From contig CAZPEP010000021.1 in the NCBI GenBank assembly GCA_964585685.1, positions 1 to 14,906 on the forward strand: a stretch of 14,906 nt of DNA, read 5' to 3'. Numbering within the stretch: position 1 is the stretch's first letter; every line of letters begins with the position of its first letter. The notes under the pieces are model-generated. The model saw nothing but the letters and a program-made list of their open reading frames with translations. It was not told the DNA's origin and searched no databases. Shown piece by piece: positions 7,257-14,773 of this stretch. This DNA comes from JALHVH01 sp964585685. GTDB lineage: Bacteria; Acidobacteriota; Aminicenantia; Aminicenantales; Saccharicenantaceae. Position numbers and translations under genes: made by a program.

Positions 7257-10200
7257 CATGAATCTCCTTTGACCGTCTGGGGAACCGCGATTCCCCAAGG
7301 GAGGATCTCGTCCTTCTCGCCCTTCTCGAGCTCCACGTTCAGGCAAAGGCTTTGGAGCTCACGGATAAGGACGTTGACGGACTCGGGGAGCCCCGGCTGG
7401 AAGTCTAGATCCCCCTTCACGATGCCCTCATAGATCTTGGCCCGGCCTTCGACGTCGTCCGATTTCACGGTCAGCATCTCCTGCAGGGTGAAGGCGGCCC
7501 CGTAGGCTTCGAGGGCCCAGACCTCCATCTCGCCGAAACGCTGGCCTCCGAACTGGGCCTTCCCGCCGAGCGGCTGCTGGGTGATCAGCGAGTACGGTCC
7601 GGTCGACCGGGCGTGGATCTTGTCGTCGACAAGGTGGTACAGCTTCATCATGTAGATGTAGCCGACCGTGATCTCCTGATCGAATATCTCGCCGGTCACG
7701 CCGTCGAAGAGCGGGATCTTCCCGGATTCGGGCAGGCCGGCTCTCTTCAGCAGCTCCTTGATCTCCTTCTCCGACACGCCGTCGAAGACGGGGGTGGCGA
7801 TCCACATCCCCAGGGCCTTGGCCGCCCAGCCGGCGTGGGTCTCGAGGATCTGTCCGACGTTCATGCGGGAGGGGACGCCCAGCGGATTGAGGACGATCTC
7901 GACGGGCGTGCCGTCGGGAAGCCGCGGCATATCCTCCTCGGGTACGATCCGGGCGATGATGCCCTTGTTTCCGTGCCGCCCGGAGACCTTGTCGCCGACG
8001 GACATCTTCCTTTTCATCGCGATGAAGACCTTGATGGCCTGGATGACGCCAGGGGCCAGCTCGTCGCCCTTCTTCAGGTTCTCTACCTTCTCCTTGAAGA
8101 TCGACTTCTCGGCCTCGATCTGCCTCTTGACCTTCCGGTCGAGGTCCTTGACGGCCCGGTCCCTCTCCTCGTCGTCCCCGAGCTTGAGCTCGAGGGCCTC
8201 GTCCTCGCCTAGCTCGTCCAAGATCCTTTCGGTGAGCTTGGTCCCCTTCTCGACGGTCAGGGAGCCCGCCTTGAGGGTCTTCTCAACGACTTCGCCCTTG
8301 AGGAGGGCCTTGGTCTTCCGCCACTTCTCCTCCTCGAGGATGGTGATCTCGTCGTCGAGGTTCCGTTTCATCCGGGCGATCTCATCCTTCTCGATAACCT
8401 TCGCCCGCGGCCCCTTCTCGGTACCGCGCCGGGAGAAGATGCGGACGTCGATGATGGTGCCCTCGACGCCCGGCGAACAGTAGAGGGAAGCATCCTTGAC
8501 GTCCAAGGCCTTCTCGCCGAAGATGGCCTTGAGGAGCTTCTCTTCGGGGGAGAGCTGGGTCTCGCCCTTGGGGGCGACCTTGCCGACCAGGATGTCCCCG
8601 CTCTTGACCTGAGCGCCGATGCGGACGATGCCGTTGTCGTCCAGGTTGCGGGAGAGATTCTCGGGGATGTTGGGAATGTCCCGGGTGATCTCCTCCGGCC
8701 CGAGCTTGGTGTCGCGGGCCTCGATGGTCTCCTCCACGATGTGGATGGAGCTGAAGACGTCCTCCTTGATCAGCTTTTCGCTGACGACGATGGCGTCCTC
8801 GAAATTGTACCCCCGCCACGGCATGAACGCACAGAGGACGTTCCGGCCCAGGGAGAGCTCACCCCGGTCCGTGCAGGAACTGTCGGCGAGGACCTGGCCC
8901 CGTTCGACCTTGTCGCCCCGGCGGACGATGGGCCGGTGGTTGATGCAAGTGTTCTGGTTCGTCCGGAGGAACTTGGTCATGAGGTAGAGGTCCGTGCCGA
9001 CCTCGTAGTCCCGGGCGTTTTCCTTCTCGTCGACCCGGATGAGGATGCGCTCGGCGTCCACAAACTCGACAAACCCGGAGCGCTTGCAGACGATCACATC
9101 CCCGGACCCCTTGGCCACGAGGTGTTCGATGCCCGTCCCGACCAGCGGCGCTTCGGGCCGCATCAGGGGGACGGCCTGGCGCTGCATGTTGGATCCCATC
9201 AGGGCGCGGTTGGCGTCATCGTGCTCCAGGAACGGGATGAGGGCCGCCGAGAGGGAGACGAGCTGTTTCGGGGACACGTCGATGTAGTCGATCTTGTCCT
9301 TCGGAATGAACTTGAAGTTCCCCGCCTCGCGGGCGCTCACGAGGTCGCTCGTGAACCGGCCCTTCTCGTCGACGTCGGCGTTGGCCTGGGCGATGTTAAA
9401 CTTCTCCTCCTCCCAGGCGGTCAGGTACCAGCAGAAGGGCTCGAGGACCGGCAGGGACTTGCCCTTCTGACCCTTGAGCGGTTCGATCGATCTGGTCATA
9501 TCGTCCTTGAGGACGATGTCCCCAACCTTATGGGAGGTGCTCCCCGGATGCAGAACCTTGACGTAATCGATGACCCGCCCGTTCTTGACCTTGCAGTAGG
9601 GCGTCTCGATAAAGCCGTAGTCGTTGACCCGGCCGTAGCAGCTTAGGGAGGAGATAAGGCCGATGTTGGGACCTTCCGGGGTCTCGACCGGGCAGATCCG
9701 ACCGTAATGGGAGGCCTGGATGTCGCGGACCTCGAAGCCCGCCCTCTCCCGGCTTAGGCCGCCGGGCCCCAACGCGCTCAGCCGGCGCTTATGGGTGATC
9801 TCGGCCAGGCTGTTGATCTGGTCCATGAACTGGGAGAGCTGGGAGCTCCCGAAGAACTCCTTGAGAGCGGCGATGACCGGCTTGGAATTGATCAGGTCCT
9901 GGGGCATGGCCGCCGCCAGGTCCGCGGTCACGGTCATCTTCTCCTTGATGGTCCGCTCCATGCGGGTCAGGCCGATCCGGAAGGCGTTCTCGACGAGCTC
10001 GCCGACGGACCGAACGCGGCGGTTGCCCAAGTGGTCGATATCGTCGACCGACCCCTCGCCAGACCTCAGATTGAGGAGGTACTTGATGACCTCGACATAG
10101 TCCGTGGGGAACAGCGTTTTGTCCTCAAGGGACGTCTGGAGCCCGAGCTTGATGTTGAACTTCAGGCGGCCGATGCGGGAGAAATTGTATTTCTGGGGAT

Positions 10201-11536
10201 TAAAGAACAGATTATGAAAAAGGTTATGGGCGCTCTCCATCGTGTGGGGCTCGCCGGGCCTCAGCTTCCGGTAAATCTCGCCCAGGGCCTGGTTCGTGTC
10301 CTTGCGCAGGTCCTTTTTCAGGGTATTGACGATGATCAGGCCGGCCCGGTCCTCCTCGGGGAAAAAGACCTCGAACGGCTCACCCCGGCCGGCCAGGAGG
10401 TCGGCCTGGGTCTCGTTGAGCTCCTCGTTGGCGCGGACCTTCCCCTTGATGCCGACCATGGAATAGGCGCCCTGGAGGTCCTTCTTGGCCAGGGGGACCC
10501 GGGCGACGCCCGCGTCCCTGAGGGCCTGGACGGCCTCCGGGGTGATCTTCTTCCGGGCCTGGACCAGGACCTTCTTCGACTTGGGGTCGGCGACGTCCTC
10601 GGCGGACGTCCGACCGGAAAGGCCGTCGGAAACCTCCCAGAAGAGCTTGCCCTCCTCCGGGACGACCTTGACCATCCTGTGGAAGATCCGCAAGATATCC
10701 TCGTCCGACCCGAAGCCCAGGGCTCGGAGGAAGACCGTGGCCAGGAACTTCTTCTTGCGATCCAGGCGGACCCAGAGGTTGTTCTTGGCGTCGTACTCGA
10801 ACTCGACCCAGGCGCCCCGGTACGGGATGAGCTTGCCGATATAGAACCCCTTGGCTTCGGCCTGCCGGAAGAACACGCCCGGCGACCGCTGGAGCTGGCT
10901 GACTACGACCCGTTCGATGCCGTTGAAGATGAACGTGCCCTTTTCCGTCATCAGCGGGATGTCGCCGAAGTAGACCTCCTGCTGCTTGATGTGCTTGAGG
11001 CGTTTGGTCTTGGCGGCGACGTCCTTCTCCCACGAGACCAGTTGCACCCGGAGCTTCAGGGGCACCGAGTAGGTGTAGCCCTTCTGGATGCACTCGGCGG
11101 ACGTATACTTCATCTTGAGGCCGACCCGGTCGCCGCAGTGCTCGCAAAGAGGGATCTCGATCTTTTTGGCGGCCCCGCAATACGGGCAGATCTCTTTCTC
11201 GGTCAGCTCGGTCCCTGCCGCAAGGAGTGTGCCGCAGGCGTTGCACTTCGCCCGGGAGTTCTCGACGCCCTTGAGCCGGCCGCACTTGCATTCCCAATTC
11301 CCGATGGAATAGCTGAGGAACTCGAGCTCGGTGGTCTCTTTGAAATCGGATATCGGGAAGACGTCCTTGAAGGCGGCCTGGAGGCCGATCTCCTTCCGCT
11401 CTTCGGGCAGAAGGTCCATCTGGAGGTACTCGTTATAGGACGCCACCTGGATATCGAGGAGGCCGGGCATGGCGAAGACCGACTTGATCTTCGAGAAGTC
11501 GACCCTCTCAAGATAAGCATTTGTTTCTTTGTGCAT
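7256..11536 (-). CDS. rpoB: DNA-directed RNA polymerase subunit beta with N-terminal zinc-ribbon insertion
   Basis: Beta forms, with beta', the catalytic core of RNA polymerase and holds the rifampicin pocket. It has 1426 residues against 1342 in E. coli. Order of landmarks: N-terminal segment ending SYSIG (about 75-79); a Cys-rich insertion (about 80-140) with eight Cys; NGIERVVVSQLQRSPGV (205-221); rifampicin cluster I, SSQLSQFMDQ through ITHKRRLSALGPGG (564-593); ETPEGPNIGL (618-627); an SI2-like charged insert (about 1040-1157); the catalytic lysines Lys1175 and Lys1183 near GDKVSGRHGNKG; and the C-terminal QPLGGKAQFGGQRFGEMEVWALEAYGAA region, which contacts beta'. The ATG at 11536 is preceded only by an AGAGAGAGA stretch, with no good GGAG. 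It follows rplL after 79 nt containing a strong hairpin, and it ends overlapping rpoC. Rifampicin-contact residues corresponding to E. coli Gln513, Asp516, His526 and Ser531 are all kept. Confidence 0.98.
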   Translation of the reverse strand: MHKETNAYLERVDFSKIKSVFAMPGLLDIQVASYNEYLQMDLLPEERKEIGLQAAFKDVFPISDFKETTELEFLSYSIGNWECKCGRLKGVENSRAKCNACGTLLAAGTELTEKEICPYCGAAKKIEIPLCEHCGDRVGLKMKYTSAECIQKGYTYSVPLKLRVQLVSWEKDVAAKTKRLKHIKQQEVYFGDIPLMTEKGTFIFNGIERVVVSQLQRSPGVFFRQAEAKGFYIGKLIPYRGAWVEFEYDAKNNLWVRLDRKKKFLATVFLRALGFGSDEDILRIFHRMVKVVPEEGKLFWEVSDGLSGRTSAEDVADPKSKKVLVQARKKITPEAVQALRDAGVARVPLAKKDLQGAYSMVGIKGKVRANEELNETQADLLAGRGEPFEVFFPEEDRAGLIIVNTLKKDLRKDTNQALGEIYRKLRPGEPHTMESAHNLFHNLFFNPQKYNFSRIGRLKFNIKLGLQTSLEDKTLFPTDYVEVIKYLLNLRSGEGSVDDIDHLGNRRVRSVGELVENAFRIGLTRMERTIKEKMTVTADLAAAMPQDLINSKPVIAALKEFFGSSQLSQFMDQINSLAEITHKRRLSALGPGGLSRERAGFEVRDIQASHYGRICPVETPEGPNIGLISSLSCYGRVNDYGFIETPYCKVKNGRVIDYVKVLHPGSTSHKVGDIVLKDDMTRSIEPLKGQKGKSLPVLEPFCWYLTAWEEEKFNIAQANADVDEKGRFTSDLVSAREAGNFKFIPKDKIDYIDVSPKQLVSLSAALIPFLEHDDANRALMGSNMQRQAVPLMRPEAPLVGTGIEHLVAKGSGDVIVCKRSGFVEFVDAERILIRVDEKENARDYEVGTDLYLMTKFLRTNQNTCINHRPIVRRGDKVERGQVLADSSCTDRGELSLGRNVLCAFMPWRGYNFEDAIVVSEKLIKEDVFSSIHIVEETIEARDTKLGPEEITRDIPNIPENLSRNLDDNGIVRIGAQVKSGDILVGKVAPKGETQLSPEEKLLKAIFGEKALDVKDASLYCSPGVEGTIIDVRIFSRRGTEKGPRAKVIEKDEIARMKRNLDDEITILEEEKWRKTKALLKGEVVEKTLKAGSLTVEKGTKLTERILDELGEDEALELKLGDDEERDRAVKDLDRKVKRQIEAEKSIFKEKVENLKKGDELAPGVIQAIKVFIAMKRKMSVGDKVSGRHGNKGIIARIVPEEDMPRLPDGTPVEIVLNPLGVPSRMNVGQILETHAGWAAKALGMWIATPVFDGVSEKEIKELLKRAGLPESGKIPLFDGVTGEIFDQEITVGYIYMMKLYHLVDDKIHARSTGPYSLITQQPLGGKAQFGGQRFGEMEVWALEAYGAAFTLQEMLTVKSDDVEGRAKIYEGIVKGDLDFQPGLPESVNVLIRELQSLCLNVELEKGEKDEILPWGIAVPQTVKGDS
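11117..11299 (-). other. Double Cys4 zinc-ribbon-like insertion within RpoB
   Basis: This part of rpoB encodes about residues 80-140. It contains Cys83, Cys85, Cys98 and Cys101, then Cys117, Cys120, Cys131 and Cys134. The spacing is C-x-C-x12-C-x2-C followed by C-x2-C-x10-C-x2-C, which suits two tetrahedral zinc sites. In E. coli RpoB the flanking segments, which here read SYSIG and KYTSAEC, are joined by only a few residues, so this is an insertion of about 60 residues in the beta1 (protrusion/lobe) region. I recall similar cysteines in Acidobacteriota RpoB proteins. The zinc binding is inferred from the cysteine pattern, and the function is unknown to me. Confidence 0.8.
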
Positions 11537-11587
11537 ATTCTCTCTCTATCGAAAGAGTTTCACGGCCTGTCGCCCCCGGCCCGCGGG

Positions 11588-11615
11588 ACCCGGGGACGCG
11601 GCCGTCCGGCCGGGT
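11588..11615 (-). promoter_or_regulatory. GC-rich hairpin just after rplL (possible attenuator or RNase III site)
   Basis: The 28 bases directly after the rplL TGA fold as an outer stem of six pairs (ACCCGG with CCGGGT), a CC bulge on the 5' side, and an inner stem of five pairs (GGACG with CGTCC) closed by a GCCG tetraloop. No U-run follows, so it is not a normal intrinsic terminator. In E. coli the rplL-rpoB spacer holds a partial terminator and an RNase III cleavage site that set the ratio of ribosomal protein to RNA polymerase mRNA. The same position here suggests a similar job, but that is inference. Confidence 0.6.
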
Positions 11616-12002
<387 letters not shown>

Positions 12003-12015
12003 GTCTGTTCTCTCC

Positions 12016-12528
12016 TTATTTCTTATCTTTCAACAGGCTCCACATCCGGCCCATGCTGACCAGGGGTGCCTGCAGCGTCCTCAGGAACTGGCTCATCGGG
12101 TACGCCATCATGTATCCGACCTTGCCCAGGAGTTCGTCCCGGGAGGTGAGCTTGACGATCTCGTCGAACCGCTCGGGGGCCATATATTGCCCCTCGACGA
12201 CGCCGGCCTTCACGGCCAGCACCTTGCCGCCCGCGGAATAGTCTCGGAGCGCCTTGGCCAGGCCGATGGGGTCCTTTTCGGCGAAGGCGATGGCCGTCGT
12301 CTTGCAGAAGAAGGGCTTCAGGGGCTCGGGCGCGCTCTCCTGGAGGGCCCGGAGGGCGAGGCGATTCTTGACGACCTTGTAGGAATAAGCGTTCTTCCGG
12401 AGGATCTTCCTCAGTTCGACGGACTGGGAGACGCGCATCTGCTTGTAATCGACAAGGTAATAGGTGCCGTTCCCCACGAAGGCCTTCTCCAGGCCTTTGA
12501 TGATTTCTTCCTTGTTTTCCCGTTTCAC
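12016..12528 (-). CDS. rplJ: 50S ribosomal protein L10 (GTG start)
   Basis: L10 binds 23S rRNA at the base of the stalk and carries the L7/L12 dimers. It has 170 residues (165 in E. coli). The N-terminal globular part contains VVKNRLALRAL, and the C-terminal helix from about residue 148 (FLRTLQAPLVSMGRMWSLLK) is the L12-binding region. The GTG start at 12528 is supported by AGGAGA (12536-12541), 7 nt away and overlapping the TAG stop of rplA. The gap to rplA is 11 nt. The long L10-binding leader that precedes rplJ in E. coli therefore has no room between the genes; any such element would have to lie inside the rplA coding sequence. Confidence 0.97.
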   Translation of the reverse strand: MKRENKEEIIKGLEKAFVGNGTYYLVDYKQMRVSQSVELRKILRKNAYSYKVVKNRLALRALQESAPEPLKPFFCKTTAIAFAEKDPIGLAKALRDYSAGGKVLAVKAGVVEGQYMAPERFDEIVKLTSRDELLGKVGYMMAYPMSQFLRTLQAPLVSMGRMWSLLKDKK

Positions 12529-12539
12529 TGTCGTCTCTC

Positions 12540-13238
12540 CTATTTCTCCAAAATGTCCTCGGTGATCTTGAACGACGGCCCCATCGTCGAGGACACGAAC
12601 AGGCTCCGGACGTACTTCCCCTTGGCGGCCGGCGGCTTGGCGTGAACGATGGCCTGGATGAACGTCCTGATGTTGTCGACGAGCTTGTCCTCGGCGAAGG
12701 AGACCTTGCCGACCGAGGAGTGGACGATGCTCGTCTTGTCCACGCGGAACTCGACCTTCCCGGCCTTGGTCTCCTCGACGGCCTTGCGGACGTCGAAGGT
12801 GACCGTGCCCGACTTCGGGCTCGGCATGAGGCCCTTGGTGCCCAGGATCCGGCCCAGCTTGCCGACACCCCGCATCATGTCCGGGGTGGCGATGACGATG
12901 TCGAAGTCGATCCAGCCGCCCGAGATCTTCTCGATGATGTCGTCGCCACCGAAGAAATCGGCCCCGGCCTCCTCGGCCTCCTTGATCTTCTCGCCCGCAG
13001 CGATGACGCAGATCTTCTTGGTCTTGCCGGTCCCGTGGGGGAGGACGACGGTGCCCCGGACCATCTGGTCGGAATACTTGGGGTTGACCCCGAGCCGGAT
13101 GGATACGTCGACCGACTCGTCGAACTTGGCGTAACTCGCCTTCTTGATGTTGGCCGCGGCCTCCTCGATGGAGAAGGCCCGTGTCTCCCCGCCCTTCAGT
13201 TCCCGGGACTTGATATACTTCTGGCCTCGTTTACTCAC
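12540..13238 (-). CDS. rplA: 50S ribosomal protein L1 (GTG start, overlaps rplK)
   Basis: L1 forms the mobile stalk beside the E site and in many bacteria represses its own operon by binding the mRNA. The 232-residue length is typical (234 in E. coli). Hallmarks are GTVVLPHGTGKTKKICV (about residues 62-78), PDMMRGVGKLGRILGTKGLMP (about 118-138) with KSGTVTFD, and the C-terminal SSTMGPSF. The GTG start (13236-13238) overlaps the last codons of rplK by 8 nt (GTGAGTAA). A GGAG (13246-13249) inside rplK lies 7 nt upstream. Expression is therefore tightly coupled to rplK. An L1 feedback site was not identified. Confidence 0.97.
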   Translation of the reverse strand: MSKRGQKYIKSRELKGGETRAFSIEEAAANIKKASYAKFDESVDVSIRLGVNPKYSDQMVRGTVVLPHGTGKTKKICVIAAGEKIKEAEEAGADFFGGDDIIEKISGGWIDFDIVIATPDMMRGVGKLGRILGTKGLMPSPKSGTVTFDVRKAVEETKAGKVEFRVDKTSIVHSSVGKVSFAEDKLVDNIRTFIQAIVHAKPPAAKGKYVRSLFVSSTMGPSFKITEDILEK

Positions 13239-13662
13239 TGACGATCTCCAATCCCATGTTCCTGGCGGTGCCTTCGATGATCTTCCGGGCGGCCTCGATG
13301 TCGTAGGCGTTGAGATCCGGGAGCTTGGTCCGGGCGATCTCCTCGATCTGCTTCCGGGTCACCTTGCCGACCTTGTCCTTGTTGGGGGCCCCGGAGCCCT
13401 TGGCGATCCCCGCGGCCTTCTTAAGGAGGTAGGAGGCGGGCGGGGTCTTGACGACGAAGGTGAACTTCTTGTCCTTGAAGATCGTGATCTCGACCGGGAT
13501 CACCGTCCCCTCTTCCATTTTGCCCGTCCGGTCGTTGAACTGGCGGACAAACTCCATGATATTGGCGCCGTGCTGGCCGAGGGCCGGGCCGACCGGAGGA
13601 GCGGGGCTCGCCTGGCCCGCGACGATCTCGAGTTTGACTTTCGCTATGACTTCCTTGGACAT
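13231..13662 (-). CDS. rplK: 50S ribosomal protein L11
   Basis: L11 binds the GTPase-associated region of 23S rRNA and takes part in factor binding, the stringent response through RelA, and thiostrepton sensitivity. It has 143 residues (142 in E. coli). The N-terminal domain holds the proline-rich PAPPVGPALGQHGANIMEF (about residues 20-38), where thiostrepton contacts fall. The C-terminal rRNA-binding domain holds KTPPASYLLKKAAG, SGAPNKDKVGKVT and KLPDLNAYDIEAA. The start ATG has AGGAGG (13668-13673) 5 nt upstream, partly formed by the TAG stop of nusG, and the gap is 9 nt. Its 3' end overlaps rplA by 8 nt. Confidence 0.98.
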   Translation of the reverse strand: MSKEVIAKVKLEIVAGQASPAPPVGPALGQHGANIMEFVRQFNDRTGKMEEGTVIPVEITIFKDKKFTFVVKTPPASYLLKKAAGIAKGSGAPNKDKVGKVTRKQIEEIARTKLPDLNAYDIEAARKIIEGTARNMGLEIVSE

Positions 13663-13671
13663 CCTTTCCTC

Positions 13672-14202
13672 CTATAGTTTTTCGACCTGCAGGAACTCGA
13701 GCTCCACGGGCGTCGACCGGCCGAAGATCGTGACGAGGACCTTCAGGGTGCTGCGCTCGTGGTTGACGTCCTCGACGATCCCGCTGAAATTAAAGAACGG
13801 GCCATCGATGATCCGCACGGCCTCTCCCTTCTCAAAGGAATGTTTGGGCTTCGGCTTCTCGGAGGTGGTCTCCATGTGCTCGACGATCTGGCTGACCTCG
13901 TTCTTGTTGAGCGAAGAGGGCTTATTGCCGGAACCGACGAAGCCGGTGACCTTGGGGGTCTGGCGGATCATCAGCCAGTTCTCGTCGGACATCTCCATCT
14001 CGACCAGGATGTAGCCCGGGTAGGACCGCTTCGTGGACACGACCTTCTTCCCTCCACGGATCTCGACGACGTCCTCGGTGGGGATGATGATCTGGCCGAC
14101 CTGGTCCTGGATGTCGAGCTCGAGGGCCCTCTGCTTGATGGACTCCGCCACGAACTTCTCGAACCCCGAGTAGGTATGGAGAACATACCAGTTTTTTGCC
14201 AT
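13672..14202 (-). CDS. nusG: Transcription termination/antitermination factor NusG
   Basis: NusG binds elongating RNA polymerase through its NGN domain and links it to Rho or to the ribosome (S10) through its KOW domain. The protein has 176 residues (181 in E. coli). The NGN domain (about 1-110) starts with KNWYVLHTYSGFE and includes SYPGYILVEM (60-69). The KOW domain begins near FEKGEAVRIIDGPFFNFSG, with an aromatic residue at the loop position that contacts S10 and Rho in E. coli. The ATG has GAGGA (14211-14215) 8 nt upstream, and the gap after secE is 14 nt. Its place directly after secE is one of the most conserved gene pairs in bacteria. There is no large NGN insertion of the kind found in some lineages. 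Confidence 0.98.
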   Translation of the reverse strand: MAKNWYVLHTYSGFEKFVAESIKQRALELDIQDQVGQIIIPTEDVVEIRGGKKVVSTKRSYPGYILVEMEMSDENWLMIRQTPKVTGFVGSGNKPSSLNKNEVSQIVEHMETTSEKPKPKHSFEKGEAVRIIDGPFFNFSGIVEDVNHERSTLKVLVTIFGRSTPVELEFLQVEKL

Positions 14203-14216
14203 GGTCCGGTTCCTCT

Positions 14217-14429
14217 TCAGCTCACGAGCGATTTGATTTGGGTGATGACCCAGGAAAAGATGATGTCCATGAAGAAGAGGTAGAAGCCGAAGAAGACCGT
14301 GGCGATGATGACGACGATCGTCGTGCTCGTGACCTCATTGCGTGAAGGCCACGTGACCTTTTTCAGCTCGGCCTTGGTCTCCTTCAGAAAATTGATGAAA
14401 CGCCTGTACCAACGGATCCTGTCATTCAT
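14217..14429 (-). CDS. secE: Preprotein translocase subunit SecE (single-spanning)
   Basis: SecE clamps the SecY channel in the inner membrane and is essential for protein export. The protein is short, 70 residues, like the single-transmembrane form found in most bacteria (E. coli has a longer form with three spans). An amphipathic cytoplasmic helix with the conserved LKETKAELKKVTWPSRNEV (about residues 15-33) is followed by one hydrophobic segment (about 36-60) and a short tail. The ATG has GAGGA (14436-14440) 6 nt upstream. It lies 68 nt downstream of tRNA-Trp and 14 nt before nusG. Confidence 0.96.
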   Translation of the reverse strand: MNDRIRWYRRFINFLKETKAELKKVTWPSRNEVTSTTIVVIIATVFFGFYLFFMDIIFSWVITQIKSLVS

Positions 14430-14477
14430 GGTCTTTCCTCGTCATCGCCCGATGTTCCCTCAGGTCTCGCTCCCCCC

Positions 14478-14489
14478 GTCCCCGGGGAC
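14478..14489. repeat. 12-base perfect palindrome in the tRNA-Trp to secE gap
   Basis: The sequence GTCCCCGGGGAC is its own reverse complement. As RNA it could form only a short stem of four pairs around CCGG, and no T-run follows, so a terminator is unlikely. It may help processing between the tRNA and the secE message, or it may simply reflect the high GC content of the 68-nt gap (14430-14497). No promoter is visible in this gap. Confidence 0.3.
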
Positions 14490-14497
14490 CGCTGTTC

Positions 14498-14574
<77 letters not shown>

Positions 14575-14581
14575 GCACCTG

Positions 14582-14731
14582 TCACTTCACCTCTTTGTGG
14601 AGGGTATGCTTGCGGCAGAACGGACAGAACTTCTTGAGCTCCGTCTTCTCGGTCTGGGTCTTCTTGTTCCTCGTGGTCGTGTAGTTCCGGCGTTTGCATT
14701 CGGTGCAGTTCAAGGTCACTATCTCGCGCAT
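14582..14731 (-). CDS. rpmG: 50S ribosomal protein L33, zinc-binding form
   Basis: L33 is a small protein near the 50S E site. The ORF encodes 49 residues beginning MREIVTLNCTECKRRNYTTT, typical of the family (about 49-55). Cys9, Cys12, Cys36 and Cys39 form a four-cysteine zinc ribbon (C-x2-C ... C-x2-C), so this is the zinc-containing (C+) type. The ATG has GGAGGA (14741-14746) 9 nt upstream. It lies 42 nt after the tuf stop, and its TGA stop is only 7 nt before the 5' end of tRNA-Trp. No promoter is visible between tuf and rpmG, so it is probably transcribed from a promoter upstream of or within tuf. Confidence 0.96.
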   Translation of the reverse strand: MREIVTLNCTECKRRNYTTTRNKKTQTEKTELKKFCPFCRKHTLHKEVK

Positions 14732-14773
14732 CTTCGCTTGTCCTCCGCAGTTCCGATCGTCCGGTCGCGCCGG

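Noticed and set aside
7257..7346. N-terminal extension of RpoC by 30 residues from an upstream ATG
   Set aside because: The stretch is the end of rpoB in another frame, has no RpoC homology, and a well-placed ribosome binding site supports the start at 7256 or 7259.
5523..7433. 636-codon open frame on the plus strand opposite rpoC
   Set aside because: It mirrors the codon structure of rpoC in a GC-rich genome, its translation is low-complexity Leu/Asp/Glu/Val-rich, and it matches no family I know. Antisense shadow.
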